NCBI RefSeq assembly: GCF_026676115.1 | Contig: NZ_JAPONB010000002.1 | Span: 434,001 to 498,000, forward strand | Length of the DNA: 64,000 nt | Reading direction: 5' to 3' | From: Salinimicrobium sp. TH3 | Lineage (GTDB): Bacteria; Bacteroidota; Bacteroidia; Flavobacteriales; Flavobacteriaceae | Shown here: positions 1-9,116 of the stretch, in pieces | Position numbering within the stretch: the first letter of the stretch is position 1 | Layout of the letters: each line of letters begins with the position of its first letter | Notes under the pieces: model-generated | What the model was told of the DNA's origin: nothing | Seen by the model: only the letters and a program-made list of their open reading frames with translations | Databases searched by the model: none | Made by a program: the position numbers and the translations under genes

Positions 1-135
1 GGAGGAGATTCTGTTGCTGCCGTAAAACAATTTGGACTTGAAGATAAAGTGAGCTATGTTTCCACAGGGGGAGGAGCAATGCTTGAAATGCTCGAAGGAA
101 AAAGTTTACCGGGCATTGAAGCCTTAAAAAAATAA
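1..135 (+). CDS. pgk: Phosphoglycerate kinase, C-terminal fragment
   Basis: Only the last 44 codons lie in the window; the 5' part is cut by the left edge. The reading frame is open from base 1 and ends in TAA. It contains [12 protein letters not shown] and [14 protein letters not shown], the GGGDS and STGGGA segments of the nucleotide-binding C-terminal domain of phosphoglycerate kinase, followed by the usual LPGIEAL end. The enzyme makes ATP from 1,3-bisphosphoglycerate in glycolysis, in the cytoplasm. The next gene starts about 50 nt downstream on the same strand, so read-through is possible. Confidence 0.93.
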   Translation, partial: GGDSVAAVKQFGLEDKVSYVSTGGGAMLEMLEGKSLPGIEALKK

Positions 136-187
136 AGAGGTATGATAATTGAAGGAAAAAATGTACTGCTTTTTGAGAAATGATGTT

Positions 188-1762
188 ATGATGAAACAAA
201 TTTTGCCTTTTTTGATGCTGCTCATGTCTGTAGCTGCATTTGCCCAGGACAAAAAAACTGAGGCAAAGAATGTAAAGGGACAGGAGACTGGAGAAACGGG
301 CGATACCATAAAACTTCCAGAACAGGATTTTTTCCTTTTGCTTGATAGTGATGATGTAGATCTGGCCAATAATGTGCCGGTACATAAGATTCTCAAAGAC
401 TCCCTTGTTTTTGCCCTTTTGGACGATCCTGGTGCAGCAACGATAGATTCGCTGTGGCAGCAGGAACTTTTTGAATCCAGTCTTTATATGGATTTAAAGG
501 ACTCCCTGCTTAACCAGGAATATAATGAGGTAGTCTTTGATGATCTTCCCACAGATACTTTAAAACTAAGGCTTCAAAAACTAAATGCCAAAACTCCTTT
601 TAATATAGAATACAATCCTCTTCTTGAGAATGTGATCAAATCCTATCTCAAGAGAAATAAGAAGGGGATGGAGCGCTTAATGGCCCTAAGCACCTACTAT
701 TTTCCTCTTTTTGAGCAAAAGCTTGACGTGTATAACATTCCGCTGGAGATAAAATATCTTGCCATAGTGGAATCGGCTCTTAATCCTCGTGCAAGGTCAC
801 GCGTTGGGGCTACCGGTTTATGGCAGTTTATGTTTGCAACGGGGAAAATGCATGGTTTGGATGTGAGTTCATATGTAGATGAGCGTATGGATCCTGTTAT
901 GGCTACCGAAGCCGCAGCTCAATACCTTTCTACCCTTTACAGGGTTTTTGAGGATTGGGATCTGGTTTTGGCTTCTTATAATTCCGGTCCGGGGAATGTT
1001 TCTAAAGCAATTAGGCGTAGCGGAGGTTCCACAAATTACTGGAACCTAAGGCCATATCTTCCACGTGAAACAGCAGGGTATGTGCCTGCTTTCCTGGCGA
1101 CAATGTATATTTTTGAATACGCCGAAGAGCATGGTTTTCAACCCCCTCATCCTCGAACAACTTATTTCGAGACAGATACCATCCACCCAAAGAAGATGCT
1201 AACTTTTGAGCAAATTTCTCAAGTGACAGGAGTGGAAAAAGAAATGTTGCAGTTCCTTAATCCCAGCTATAAACTTGATGTTATTCCTTATGTAGAAGAT
1301 GAGAGCTATAGCCTAAGGTTGCCGCGTAACAGGACCGGTCTTTTTGTAAATAATGAAGAAGCCATTTATGGATATACACAGGCTTTGGAAGAAAAGAAGG
1401 AGGAAACCTTACCTAAGCTGGTACAGCCCGAGTCAACTGTGAGATATCGCGTAAGACGTGGTGATTACCTGGGAAAAATAGCTGAAAGGTATGGAGTAGG
1501 GGTAAGCCAGATAAAGAGATGGAACAACATGAGGAGCAATAATCTCAGGGTAGGCCAAAGACTTATTATATATCCCCAGAAAAACTCTGCTACAGCCGAA
1601 AGTTCTTCCTCACCAAGGTTTTATACCGTTAAACATGGAGATTCTCTGTGGAGCATATCTAAAAAATTTCCGGGTGTAACTGTACAGGAGATCAAAAATT
1701 TAAATAAAATGAACAGTACCCGGCTCAAACCCGGGATGAAACTTAAACTTTCCGACGGGTAG
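188..1762 (+). CDS. mltD: Membrane-bound lytic murein transglycosylase, MltD-like, with two LysM domains
   Basis: Peptidoglycan-cleaving lytic transglycosylase acting in the periplasm. From the ATG at 188 it has 524 residues: a signal peptide (MMKQ, hydrophobic core, then AFAQ), a 130-residue variable region, a Slt-type domain whose catalytic glutamate lies in IVESALNP near residue 194, the downstream motifs GATGLWQFM and ASYNSGPGNV, and two LysM modules starting near residues 417 (VRRGDYLGKIAERYGV) and 477 (VKHGDSLWSISKKF). In-frame alternatives are TTG at 149 and ATG at 161, the latter preceded by AAGGA. I prefer 188 because the signal peptide is then normal. It is followed at 24 nt by the DUF4837 lipoprotein gene. 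Confidence 0.9.
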   Translation: MMKQILPFLMLLMSVAAFAQDKKTEAKNVKGQETGETGDTIKLPEQDFFLLLDSDDVDLANNVPVHKILKDSLVFALLDDPGAATIDSLWQQELFESSLYMDLKDSLLNQEYNEVVFDDLPTDTLKLRLQKLNAKTPFNIEYNPLLENVIKSYLKRNKKGMERLMALSTYYFPLFEQKLDVYNIPLEIKYLAIVESALNPRARSRVGATGLWQFMFATGKMHGLDVSSYVDERMDPVMATEAAAQYLSTLYRVFEDWDLVLASYNSGPGNVSKAIRRSGGSTNYWNLRPYLPRETAGYVPAFLATMYIFEYAEEHGFQPPHPRTTYFETDTIHPKKMLTFEQISQVTGVEKEMLQFLNPSYKLDVIPYVEDESYSLRLPRNRTGLFVNNEEAIYGYTQALEEKKEETLPKLVQPESTVRYRVRRGDYLGKIAERYGVGVSQIKRWNNMRSNNLRVGQRLIIYPQKNSATAESSSSPRFYTVKHGDSLWSISKKFPGVTVQEIKNLNKMNSTRLKPGMKLKLSDG

Positions 1763-1785
1763 TCTTCCCACTTCAAACTTTATCT

Positions 1786-2760
1786 ATGAAAAAACTATTA
1801 GCTTTCTTTTCAGTTCTTTTAATTTTAACCGGGTGTGGTGATGGCAAGGATGATCCCGTTGTAGTATCCAATTCCTCAGGGAAGATCAATAGCGTAACGG
1901 TAGTGATGGAAAACGAGCTGTGGACCGGTGAAGTTGGGGAGGCTGTAAGACGTCATTTCGCTGCCCCGGTCGATGGGCTACCACAAGAGGAGCCGTTATT
2001 CTCTCTTAGCCAAATGCCGCCGGAAGCATTTTCCGGTTTTGCCAGGAAAAACAGGATCTTTCTTAGGGTACAAAAAGGAGAAGAGACTGGAGTTAAACTC
2101 GCCGACGATGCTTATGCCCGCCCTCAAAAAGGAGTTTTGATTACCGGGGAGACTAATGAGGAGATCATTTCTCTTATTGACGAAAATGCAGAAAAAATTA
2201 TATCCACCTTCAAAAAAACGGAACTAACCGAGCAACAGCGTCGAATTAAGAAATCTCTTAAGAACGATGAAAAGCTGGAAGAACAACTTGGCGTATCTTT
2301 GAAATTCCCTACGGCTTACAGGTATGCGAAAGAAAGCGATGACTTCTTCTGGATACGCAAAGATATACCTACAGGGAGTATGGAAATACTTGTTTATGAA
2401 GTGCCAAGGAGCGTTATTGAAAAAGACACCAATATTGTTGGAAACATCATTGAAATGCGTGACTCTATTGGTAAGACCCATATTCCCGGAAGAATTGACG
2501 GGAGCTATATGGTAACTGAATCTGCTTATGCACCTTATCTTTTTGAATCTGAAATTGATGGTAATTTTGCCTGGGAGTCCAAAGGAATATGGGAAGTAAA
2601 AGGAGATTTTATGGGTGGTCCTTTTTTAAATTATGCGGTGCTCGATGAGGAGAACGATCGTTATGTAATACTGGAAGGATTTGCCTTTTCCCCCTCGGCA
2701 AGGAAAAGGGAGAATATGATGGAACTCGAGGCCATTCTCAAATCGGCAAAAATTAATTAG
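1786..2760 (+). CDS. DUF4837 family lipoprotein
   Basis: A 324-residue predicted lipoprotein of unknown function. The N-terminus has a short basic start, a hydrophobic core and the lipobox LTGC with the lipidated cysteine at residue 17, followed by GDGKDD. The acidic residues after the cysteine could favour surface export in Bacteroidota, but this is inference. The rest is soluble and matches what I remember of DUF4837, a family restricted to Bacteroidota and usually found after this LysM transglycosylase. The pairing suggests a role at the peptidoglycan or outer membrane. The unit ends at a strong hairpin just downstream. Confidence 0.8.
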   Translation: MKKLLAFFSVLLILTGCGDGKDDPVVVSNSSGKINSVTVVMENELWTGEVGEAVRRHFAAPVDGLPQEEPLFSLSQMPPEAFSGFARKNRIFLRVQKGEETGVKLADDAYARPQKGVLITGETNEEIISLIDENAEKIISTFKKTELTEQQRRIKKSLKNDEKLEEQLGVSLKFPTAYRYAKESDDFFWIRKDIPTGSMEILVYEVPRSVIEKDTNIVGNIIEMRDSIGKTHIPGRIDGSYMVTESAYAPYLFESEIDGNFAWESKGIWEVKGDFMGGPFLNYAVLDEENDRYVILEGFAFSPSARKRENMMELEAILKSAKIN

Positions 2761-2764
2761 CTAT

Positions 2765-2793
2765 AAAAAAACCCAACGAAAGTTGGGTTTTTG
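2765..2793. terminator. Bidirectional rho-independent terminator
   Basis: The stem AACCCAAC / GTTGGGTT closes on a GAAA tetraloop and is flanked by an A-run on the left and a T-run on the right. It can end both the plus-strand pgk-DUF4837 transcript and the convergent minus-strand tatA transcript. Confidence 0.85.
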
Positions 2794-2812
2794 CTTAGTA
2801 TAAAAAGATCTT

Positions 2813-3010
2813 TTACAATCTTTTTTTGTCTTCTTCGGTATTATTGGCAGGAGCATCATCTTTGGAAGCGTCTTTAAATTCTTTAATTCCGCTACCCAAT
2901 CCTCTCATTAGCTCAGGGATTTTTCTTCCTCCGAACAACAACAACACAATGACCACGATTAATATAATTTGTGGTGCTCCAATCTGTAATGGTATAAAAA
3001 CTGCACTCAT
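2813..3010 (-). CDS. tatA: Twin-arginine translocase subunit TatA/TatE family
   Basis: A 65-residue pore-forming subunit of the Tat system, which exports folded proteins across the inner membrane. It has a single N-terminal transmembrane helix ([14 protein letters not shown]), the hallmark FGGRKIPEL hinge, an amphipathic helix ([12 protein letters not shown]) and a short charged tail. The frame can be opened at a TTG at 3019 (MIIMSAVF), but the ATG at 3010 (MSAVF) fits the family and lies 19 nt after a consensus -7 element. It is monocistronic and divergent from the M23 gene. No tatC is in the window. Confidence 0.92.
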   Translation of the reverse strand: MSAVFIPLQIGAPQIILIVVIVLLLFGGRKIPELMRGLGSGIKEFKDASKDDAPANNTEEDKKRL

Positions 3011-3029
3011 AATGATCAATTTAATGTTG

Positions 3030-3037
3030 CAAAGTTA
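3030..3037 (-). promoter_or_regulatory. -7 element of the tatA promoter
   Basis: On the minus strand this reads TAACTTTG, an exact match to the flavobacterial -7 consensus TAnnTTTG, 19 nt before the chosen ATG. No clear -33 TTG is seen at the right distance. Confidence 0.6.
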
Positions 3038-3099
3038 GTAATAAAACTTTAATCCGTTTGTTTATGAGAGGATAAAACCTCTCTAAAATATCTTTATTA

Positions 3100-3107
3100 T
3101 ATCTTTG
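3100..3107 (+). promoter_or_regulatory. -7 element of the M23-GH3-rfb operon promoter
   Basis: Reads TATCTTTG, an exact TAnnTTTG match, 15 nt before the ATG at 3123. An in-frame TTG at 3105 lies inside this element, so it cannot be the start codon of a transcript made from this promoter. Confidence 0.6.
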
Positions 3108-3122
3108 CCTAAGGCCGTAAAT

Positions 3123-3992
3123 ATGACCAAGAACACCAAACATAAAAGAAATTTCAGGCAAAAGCTCCTGCATAAATACAGGCTGGTAATTCTTAATGAA
3201 GACACTTTTGAAGAAAAAGTGTCCTTTAAACTAACTCGTCTCAATGTTTTTGTGGTGGTAACACTCTCTGCAATTTTATTGATAGCCGGCACCACAGTAC
3301 TCATAGCCTTTACAGGATTGAGAGAGTACATCCCCGGATATTCTTCTACCGAGCTGCAGCAAAGAGCTTTGCAGCTGGCTTATAAAACAGATTCCCTGCA
3401 AACTGTGGTGGAACTAAACAACCAGTATCTTGGTTCCATTAAACGGGTGCTGTCTGGTGATGTAAAACCGGCAGAATTTAACCGGGATTCCCTTATGGAA
3501 TCTCATAGGTTAAGTGCAGATGAAATAGACCTGAAACCTTCCAAAGAAGATAGTTTACTTAGGGAAACCGTGGTACAGGAGGATAAATATAATTTTCTTG
3601 AAACCGCTACTTCCCGCGCCAATTACGCTCTTTTCCCCCCTCTAAAAGGTCCTTTTTCTGAAGGTTATAACATCAAAGACAAGCATTTTGGGGTTGATAT
3701 TGTCGCTTCTCATAACGCCCCAATAAAATCTGTGTCCGATGGGACAGTGATATTCTCGGGATGGACGGCAGAAACCGGAAACGTTATTATCTTAGAACAC
3801 AGTTACGGGCTTATCTCTATCTATAAACACAATTCATCTCTCACTAAAGAACAGGGGGACAGGGTGCAAAGAGGAGAAGTTATTGCAACGGCAGGGTCTA
3901 CAGGAGAATACTCGACTGGGCCACACCTGCATTTTGAATTGTGGAGTGAAGGCCGGCCCGTAAACCCAACAGATTTTATAGATTTTGAATAG
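3123..3992 (+). CDS. M23 family metallopeptidase (LytM-type peptidoglycan endopeptidase)
   Basis: A 289-residue inner-membrane-anchored, periplasm-facing endopeptidase predicted to cut peptidoglycan cross-links. It has a basic cytoplasmic N-terminus (TKHKRNFRQKL), one transmembrane helix near residues 33-55, a helical linker, and a C-terminal LytM domain. The zinc ligands are intact: KHFGVD (H188 and D192) and GPHLHFEL (H268 and H270), so it should be active. The ATG at 3123 is chosen over the in-frame TTG at 3105, which overlaps the -7 box. It heads a long operon and is followed 5 nt later by the GH3 gene. The same type of gene often stands next to GH3 in flavobacteria (from memory). Confidence 0.9.
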   Translation: MTKNTKHKRNFRQKLLHKYRLVILNEDTFEEKVSFKLTRLNVFVVVTLSAILLIAGTTVLIAFTGLREYIPGYSSTELQQRALQLAYKTDSLQTVVELNNQYLGSIKRVLSGDVKPAEFNRDSLMESHRLSADEIDLKPSKEDSLLRETVVQEDKYNFLETATSRANYALFPPLKGPFSEGYNIKDKHFGVDIVASHNAPIKSVSDGTVIFSGWTAETGNVIILEHSYGLISIYKHNSSLTKEQGDRVQRGEVIATAGSTGEYSTGPHLHFELWSEGRPVNPTDFIDFE

Positions 3993-3997
3993 TAAGT

Positions 3998-5500
3998 ATG
4001 TCAGTTAAATCATTTGCAGCTAAAATATTCGCATCCTACGTTAGACACCAGATTGATTCCTGGGCAAACGAGCCGGTTAAGACCCAAAAAAGGGTTTTTG
4101 AACAGCTCTTAAAAAAAGCAGCTAACACTGAGTTTGGAAGAGACCATGGATTTCAAAACATCTCCGGATACAGGGAATATGCAGCCCGGGTTCCGGTGAG
4201 GGACTATGAGGAACTTAAACCGTATGTTGAAAAAGTAGTAGCGGGTGAGAAAGATATCCTGTGGCCCGGGAAACCGCTTTATTTTGCCAAGACATCTGGA
4301 ACCACCAGTGGTGCCAAATATATTCCGCTTACAAAGGAGTCTATGCCTACTCATATTGATGCTGCACGAAATGCCATTTTATGCTATATCAATGACACAG
4401 GAAAAGCAGATTTTGTAGATGGAAAAATGATCTTCCTGCAAGGTAGTCCCGAACTTGATGAGAAAAACGGGATTAAACTTGGTAGACTCTCGGGAATAGC
4501 TGCACATTACGTACCGGGCTACCTGCAACGCAACCGCATGCCATCGTGGGAGACCAATACCATTGAAGATTGGGAAACGAAGGTAGAAGCTGTAGTTGAT
4601 GAGACCATTAAGGAAGATATGACCGTAATAAGCGGTATCCCTTCCTGGGTACAGATGTATTTTGAAAGACTGCAGGCAAGGGCCGGAAAGAAAGTTGGAG
4701 ACATCTTTCCTAATTTTAATCTTTTCATTTACGGCGGAGTTAATTTTGAACCTTACCGTGCAAAATTTGAAAGCCTTATTGGCCGGAAAGTGGATAGTAT
4801 CGAACTCTTTCCAGCTTCTGAAGGGTTTTTCGCCTTCCAGGACAGGCAGGATGAAAAGGGAATGCTTTTACAGCTAGACTCCGGAATTTTTTATGAGTTC
4901 ATTAAAGCTGAGGAGTTTTATTCTGAAAACTCACGGCGATATACAATAGGAGAGGTAGAGCTTGATGTAAACTATGTAATGATCATTTCCACTACGGCAG
5001 GTCTATGGGCTTATAATCTTGGAGATACAGTACAGTTTACCTCGCTGGCTCCTTACAGGGTTATTGTTTCGGGAAGGATCAAGCATTTTATTTCGGCTTT
5101 TGGAGAGCATGTGATCGCCAAGGAAGTAGAGCAGGCGATGCAGGAAGCAACTTTGGGCACAGGGATACAAATCTCCGAATTCACAGTTGCGCCACAAATA
5201 ACTCCGGAAGGCGATCAACTGCCTTACCACGAATGGTTCATCGAATTTGAGGAAGAACCCGAAGATTTAAATACTTTTGCTTCAGCTTTAGATAAATCCC
5301 TTCAGCAGCAAAACTCTTACTACCTGGACCTGATAGAAGGAAAGATCCTTCAGCCATTAAAAATAAGCAGGGTTCCTGCCAACGGTTTTCAGCAGTACAT
5401 GAAGTCTATTGGAAAACTGGGTGGACAAAACAAATTACCAAGACTATCAAATGATCGTAAGATCGCCGATGCCTTGGAAAATATACAAAACAGAAAATAA
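3998..5500 (+). CDS. GH3 family adenylate-forming acyl amido synthetase-like protein
   Basis: A 500-residue bacterial member of the GH3 family. The plant enzymes activate an acyl acid (jasmonate, indole acetate) with ATP and conjugate it to an amino acid. The adenylation motifs are present in order: the phosphate-binding loop TSGTTSG at residues 99-105, FPASEGFF with SEG at 274-276, and YNLGDT with D343. The C-terminal domain follows with the hinge region SGRIKHFISAFGEHV. The bacterial substrate is unknown. The gene sits 5 nt after M23 and 3 nt before the next conserved gene, so it is cotranscribed with peptidoglycan and rhamnose genes. An envelope or lipid-related acyl substrate is inference only. 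Confidence 0.85.
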   Translation: MSVKSFAAKIFASYVRHQIDSWANEPVKTQKRVFEQLLKKAANTEFGRDHGFQNISGYREYAARVPVRDYEELKPYVEKVVAGEKDILWPGKPLYFAKTSGTTSGAKYIPLTKESMPTHIDAARNAILCYINDTGKADFVDGKMIFLQGSPELDEKNGIKLGRLSGIAAHYVPGYLQRNRMPSWETNTIEDWETKVEAVVDETIKEDMTVISGIPSWVQMYFERLQARAGKKVGDIFPNFNLFIYGGVNFEPYRAKFESLIGRKVDSIELFPASEGFFAFQDRQDEKGMLLQLDSGIFYEFIKAEEFYSENSRRYTIGEVELDVNYVMIISTTAGLWAYNLGDTVQFTSLAPYRVIVSGRIKHFISAFGEHVIAKEVEQAMQEATLGTGIQISEFTVAPQITPEGDQLPYHEWFIEFEEEPEDLNTFASALDKSLQQQNSYYLDLIEGKILQPLKISRVPANGFQQYMKSIGKLGGQNKLPRLSNDRKIADALENIQNRK

Positions 5501-5503
5501 TTT

Positions 5504-7252
5504 ATGGGTAATTTAAAATTACAGGGTCGCACAAGAGCACAGGAAAGTTCAAACGCCATTGAACGTATGTACATCACAATGCGACATCTTTTCAACCGTG
5601 GGTTCTATAAACCTATGGGGGTATCGGGGGAAACTCTTAGGGAAGCCTTATTAATCCTTCGTCCGGAGATCTATGGGTCTGTAGCCGAAGAAAAGGTAGA
5701 ACTCAACGGGCTTCTCTACGTGATGGACAGGCTCCCTCTGGGACTGGAGGAGTGCCGTTTTATCAACCTTACCAGTGATGAAGGCTACGGTAATTCTCAC
5801 TTTAAACCTATAGTTCCTCCCAAAAGGCGCAGGAACTGTTACAGGATCGATGAGGAGCAAATGAACATCGAGATCACCCGCGGGCGGTCAGAGATTTATG
5901 ATATTCTTACTCACCTCACCTTCCTGTTCATCGAATCTCATAAAATAATGAGACGGGTTCTTATTGACGAGGAAGGAGAAGTATCCCGGGACTGGCAAAA
6001 GCTGGAGCTGGCGGTTTTGCAAAAGGAGCCACTTGACCAGGCACAACGGGAAGTAGCCCTTACCCATACGGCAAATATCTTAGGTCGCACTTTTAGAGAA
6101 GTGACTACGATCTATCCTCTTTTTAGTACCCCGTCAAGTCCCGAAAGGTTCCTCCACATCATCTATTACCTTGGAAAACTGGCTCTTGATGAAATGCTCA
6201 ATAACAACAAACGTGTTGTGACCTTTAGCCCTGTACTAAGGGAGAGGCTTGGTCACCATATTCACGGGGAGATATGGGCAAATAAGGTGAAAGAAGTGCT
6301 ACTACAAAAGAACCTTATGAACCGCCCTTTACACATTATAAGCGCAAACATGCACAGTGTGATGAATACTCTTTATGCTTCGGAAGCTTTAAAGCCAGAG
6401 CTAAAGAAGAAATCACTTTTTGGCATTTACGAAGATCTTAGCAATGGGGCCAATGGCCAGCTAAGAATGAAGGTTATGAAAAATGCTGTTTCTGAAGGGA
6501 TGGTGTTTATTGAAGATACCAGTGGTGCTAACATTGATGTACAGGTTTTTGATACTGCAAAAATGTCCATGGTAAATCCAAAATTCAAACAGAGCAGCAA
6601 GAAGAAAGAAGAAGATAAGCCGGTGATCATGGTGATGGATTACGCTTTTGGAGAACAAGCCTACGAAACCATGGATGAAATGCTGAAACCTTACCAGTCT
6701 GAGCATGGAAATATCCATTTGAATGTGGCCTCAATTTCTATCATGGGAAAGGCGGGAATTCTCGCAGGCGGTAAAGGGGATATTATGATCCCTACAGCTC
6801 ACCTGTTTGAAGGTACGGCAGATAACTATCCACTTCACAATGAACTTTCAAAAGAAGATCTTGACGGCCATGGAATACATGTTTGTGACGGCTCCATGAT
6901 TACTGTGCTGGGAACTTCTCTTCAAAACAAAGATATTTTGAAGTTTTTTCACGAGTCCACCTGGAATGTTGTGGGACTGGAAATGGAAGGAGCACATTAT
7001 CAAAAAGCCGTACAGGCTGCAGCCAGGTTAAGAAAAAATATTAGTGAAGATGTCAAGGTGAGATATGCTTATTATGCTTCAGATAATCCTCTGGAAACAG
7101 GAAGCACGCTTGCATCAGGTGGATTGGGAACTACAGGTGTAAAACCTACATATCTTATCACCGAAAAGATTCTGGAGCAAATCTTTGAAATTCCAAAGGA
7201 GTCGGAGAAAAATAAAAAATCAGGAAAAAAGGAAACCGTAGATGGAGAATAA
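5504..7252 (+). CDS. Conserved flavobacterial protein (DUF6909-like) with nucleoside-phosphorylase-like C-terminal domain
   Basis: A 582-residue soluble protein without signal peptide, conserved next to GH3 genes in Bacteroidota; I believe it carries the label DUF6909. The first 350 residues are helical and unfamiliar. The C-terminal part has features of the PNP/UDP phosphorylase fold: MGKAGIL and GKGDIMIPTA near residues 414-430, GLEMEG at 491-496, which matches the ribose-binding E-M-E signature of that superfamily, and ASDNP with D527 where the catalytic aspartate usually lies. A nucleosidase or phosphorylase activity is therefore plausible but inferred. The tail is lysine-rich (KNKKSGKK). 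Its 3' end overlaps rfbB by 11 nt. Confidence 0.7.
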   Translation: MGNLKLQGRTRAQESSNAIERMYITMRHLFNRGFYKPMGVSGETLREALLILRPEIYGSVAEEKVELNGLLYVMDRLPLGLEECRFINLTSDEGYGNSHFKPIVPPKRRRNCYRIDEEQMNIEITRGRSEIYDILTHLTFLFIESHKIMRRVLIDEEGEVSRDWQKLELAVLQKEPLDQAQREVALTHTANILGRTFREVTTIYPLFSTPSSPERFLHIIYYLGKLALDEMLNNNKRVVTFSPVLRERLGHHIHGEIWANKVKEVLLQKNLMNRPLHIISANMHSVMNTLYASEALKPELKKKSLFGIYEDLSNGANGQLRMKVMKNAVSEGMVFIEDTSGANIDVQVFDTAKMSMVNPKFKQSSKKKEEDKPVIMVMDYAFGEQAYETMDEMLKPYQSEHGNIHLNVASISIMGKAGILAGGKGDIMIPTAHLFEGTADNYPLHNELSKEDLDGHGIHVCDGSMITVLGTSLQNKDILKFFHESTWNVVGLEMEGAHYQKAVQAAARLRKNISEDVKVRYAYYASDNPLETGSTLASGGLGTTGVKPTYLITEKILEQIFEIPKESEKNKKSGKKETVDGE

Positions 7253-8261
7253 AAAATATACGCTGGTTACCGGCGGCGCAGGCTTTATTGGATCAAATTA
7301 TATCAATATTTTCATAGAAGATAAGGATACTCATATTGTAAACCTGGATTTGCTCACCTATGCCGGGGATCTTGCAAACCTTGAAGTTAATGGACATGAG
7401 AATTACACTTTTGTAAAAGGTGATATTCGAGATAAGGAGTTGGTGAAAGATCTCTTCGAAAAATACCATTTTTCGAGGGTAATAAATTTTGCAGCCGAAT
7501 CTCACGTGGATAATTCTATTCTTAATCCTGCTGCTTTTGTGGAAACAAACATTAATGGTACTTTCAACCTGCTGCAAACTGCTTACACGCTGTGGATGAA
7601 TGGACCTTTTGAGCTGAAGGAAGAGTTTAGCGACGCCAAATTTCTGCATGTTTCGACAGATGAGGTGTATGGTACTTTAGGCGCAGAAGGATTATTTACC
7701 GAAGAAACTCCATATGCGCCCAACAGTCCGTACTCGGCTTCAAAAGCGGCTTCAGATTTTCTCGTGCGCAGTTATTTCCACACTTATGGGCTTCCGGTTG
7801 TGACCACCAATTGTTCTAATAATTATGGTCCGCACCAGCATGATGAAAAACTTATTCCTACTATAATCCGTACTGCATTAAAAAAGGAACCAATCCCTAT
7901 TTACGGCGACGGAAAAAATGTACGTGACTGGCTATACGTAACAGATCATTGTAAGGGAATAAAACTGGTTCTCGAAAAAGGTAAATTTGGCGAGACCTAC
8001 AATATTGGAGGCCGAAATGAGCGGGAGAATATTTATATTGCTCAAAAGATCTCAGAAATTCTAGACAAATTAGTTCCACGTGAAGACGGTAAGAGCTATA
8101 AGGATCTTATTACTTTTGTGAAGGACCGTCCCGGTCACGACCAGAGATACGCTATTGATGCTACAAAACTGGAGTCACAGCTGGGTTGGAAAGCCGATGA
8201 GAATTTCGAGTCGGGTATAGAAAAGACGGTACAATGGTATCTTGAAAAATATAAGGCATGA
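7242..8261 (+). CDS. rfbB: dTDP-glucose 4,6-dehydratase
   Basis: Second step of dTDP-L-rhamnose synthesis: NAD-dependent conversion of dTDP-glucose to dTDP-4-keto-6-deoxyglucose. An extended short-chain dehydrogenase of 339 residues with the Rossmann motif [10 protein letters not shown] near residue 11, the catalytic STDEVYG and YSASKAA (Tyr-x3-Lys) motifs, and NCSNNYGP. The ATG at 7242 overlaps the upstream gene by 11 nt, and the end overlaps rfbA by 4 nt, so rfbBACD is translated as one coupled unit. Confidence 0.96.
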   Translation: MENKKYTLVTGGAGFIGSNYINIFIEDKDTHIVNLDLLTYAGDLANLEVNGHENYTFVKGDIRDKELVKDLFEKYHFSRVINFAAESHVDNSILNPAAFVETNINGTFNLLQTAYTLWMNGPFELKEEFSDAKFLHVSTDEVYGTLGAEGLFTEETPYAPNSPYSASKAASDFLVRSYFHTYGLPVVTTNCSNNYGPHQHDEKLIPTIIRTALKKEPIPIYGDGKNVRDWLYVTDHCKGIKLVLEKGKFGETYNIGGRNERENIYIAQKISEILDKLVPREDGKSYKDLITFVKDRPGHDQRYAIDATKLESQLGWKADENFESGIEKTVQWYLEKYKA

Positions 8262-9115
8262 AAGGCATCATCCTGGCAGGTGGATCGGGCACCAGGTTGC
8301 ACCCATTAACCCTTGCGGTAAGCAAGCAGTTAATGCCGGTGTATGATAAGCCTATGATCTATTATCCTTTATCAACGTTAATGATGGCCGGGATAAGGGA
8401 GATCCTCATAATCTCTACCCCAAAAGATCTCCCTTTATTCAGGGAGTTACTCGGCGACGGGAGCCGGTATGGTTGTGAATTTCAATTCGCGGTACAGGAT
8501 AAACCCCGCGGCCTGGCGGAAGCTTTTATCATTGGAGCAGATTTTATTGGGAATGACAAAGTAGCACTTATCTTGGGGGACAACATTTTTTATGGATCGG
8601 GACTGGACAAGCTCCTTCAAAATAATAGTGATCCCAACGGCGGAATGATCTTCGCATATCACGTTCATGACCCAAAACGCTATGGCGTGGTAGATTTTGA
8701 CAAGACTGGGAAAGTGATCTCGATTGAAGAAAAACCTGTTACACCAAAGTCAAATTTTGCGGTTCCGGGAATATACTTTTACGACAATGAGGTCATTGAT
8801 ATTGCTCGTGATATAAAACCTTCGCACAGGCAGGAACTGGAGATCACAGATGTGAATAACGCTTACCTTCAAAAGGGAAAGTTACAGGTGAGTATCCTTG
8901 ATAAAGGTACTGCCTGGCTGGATACCGGTACTTTTGATTCTCTTATGAAGGCTGCACAATTTGTGCAGGTGATAGAAGAACGGCAGGGTTTGAAAATAGG
9001 GGCAATAGAAGAAACAGCCTATAAAATGGATTATATAGATAAAACTCAGCTTCACAGGCTGGCCCTACCGCTGCTAAAAAGCGGGTATGGCGAATACCTT
9101 TTACAACTGGATTAG
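8258..9115 (+). CDS. rfbA: Glucose-1-phosphate thymidylyltransferase
   Basis: First step of dTDP-rhamnose synthesis: glucose-1-phosphate plus dTTP to dTDP-glucose. A 285-residue nucleotidyltransferase with the signature GGSGTRLHP at the N-terminus, [17 protein letters not shown], the ILGDNIFYG metal-binding loop and EEKPVTPKS. Normal length for RmlA of the short class. The start overlaps rfbB by 4 nt (ATGA) and rfbC begins 1 nt after its stop. Confidence 0.96.
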   Translation: MKGIILAGGSGTRLHPLTLAVSKQLMPVYDKPMIYYPLSTLMMAGIREILIISTPKDLPLFRELLGDGSRYGCEFQFAVQDKPRGLAEAFIIGADFIGNDKVALILGDNIFYGSGLDKLLQNNSDPNGGMIFAYHVHDPKRYGVVDFDKTGKVISIEEKPVTPKSNFAVPGIYFYDNEVIDIARDIKPSHRQELEITDVNNAYLQKGKLQVSILDKGTAWLDTGTFDSLMKAAQFVQVIEERQGLKIGAIEETAYKMDYIDKTQLHRLALPLLKSGYGEYLLQLD

Positions 9116-9116
9116 C

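Noticed and set aside
3105-3122. TTG start for the M23 peptidase
   Set aside because: The TTG is part of the TATCTTTG -7 element, so it would lie upstream of the transcription start; the ATG at 3123 is used.
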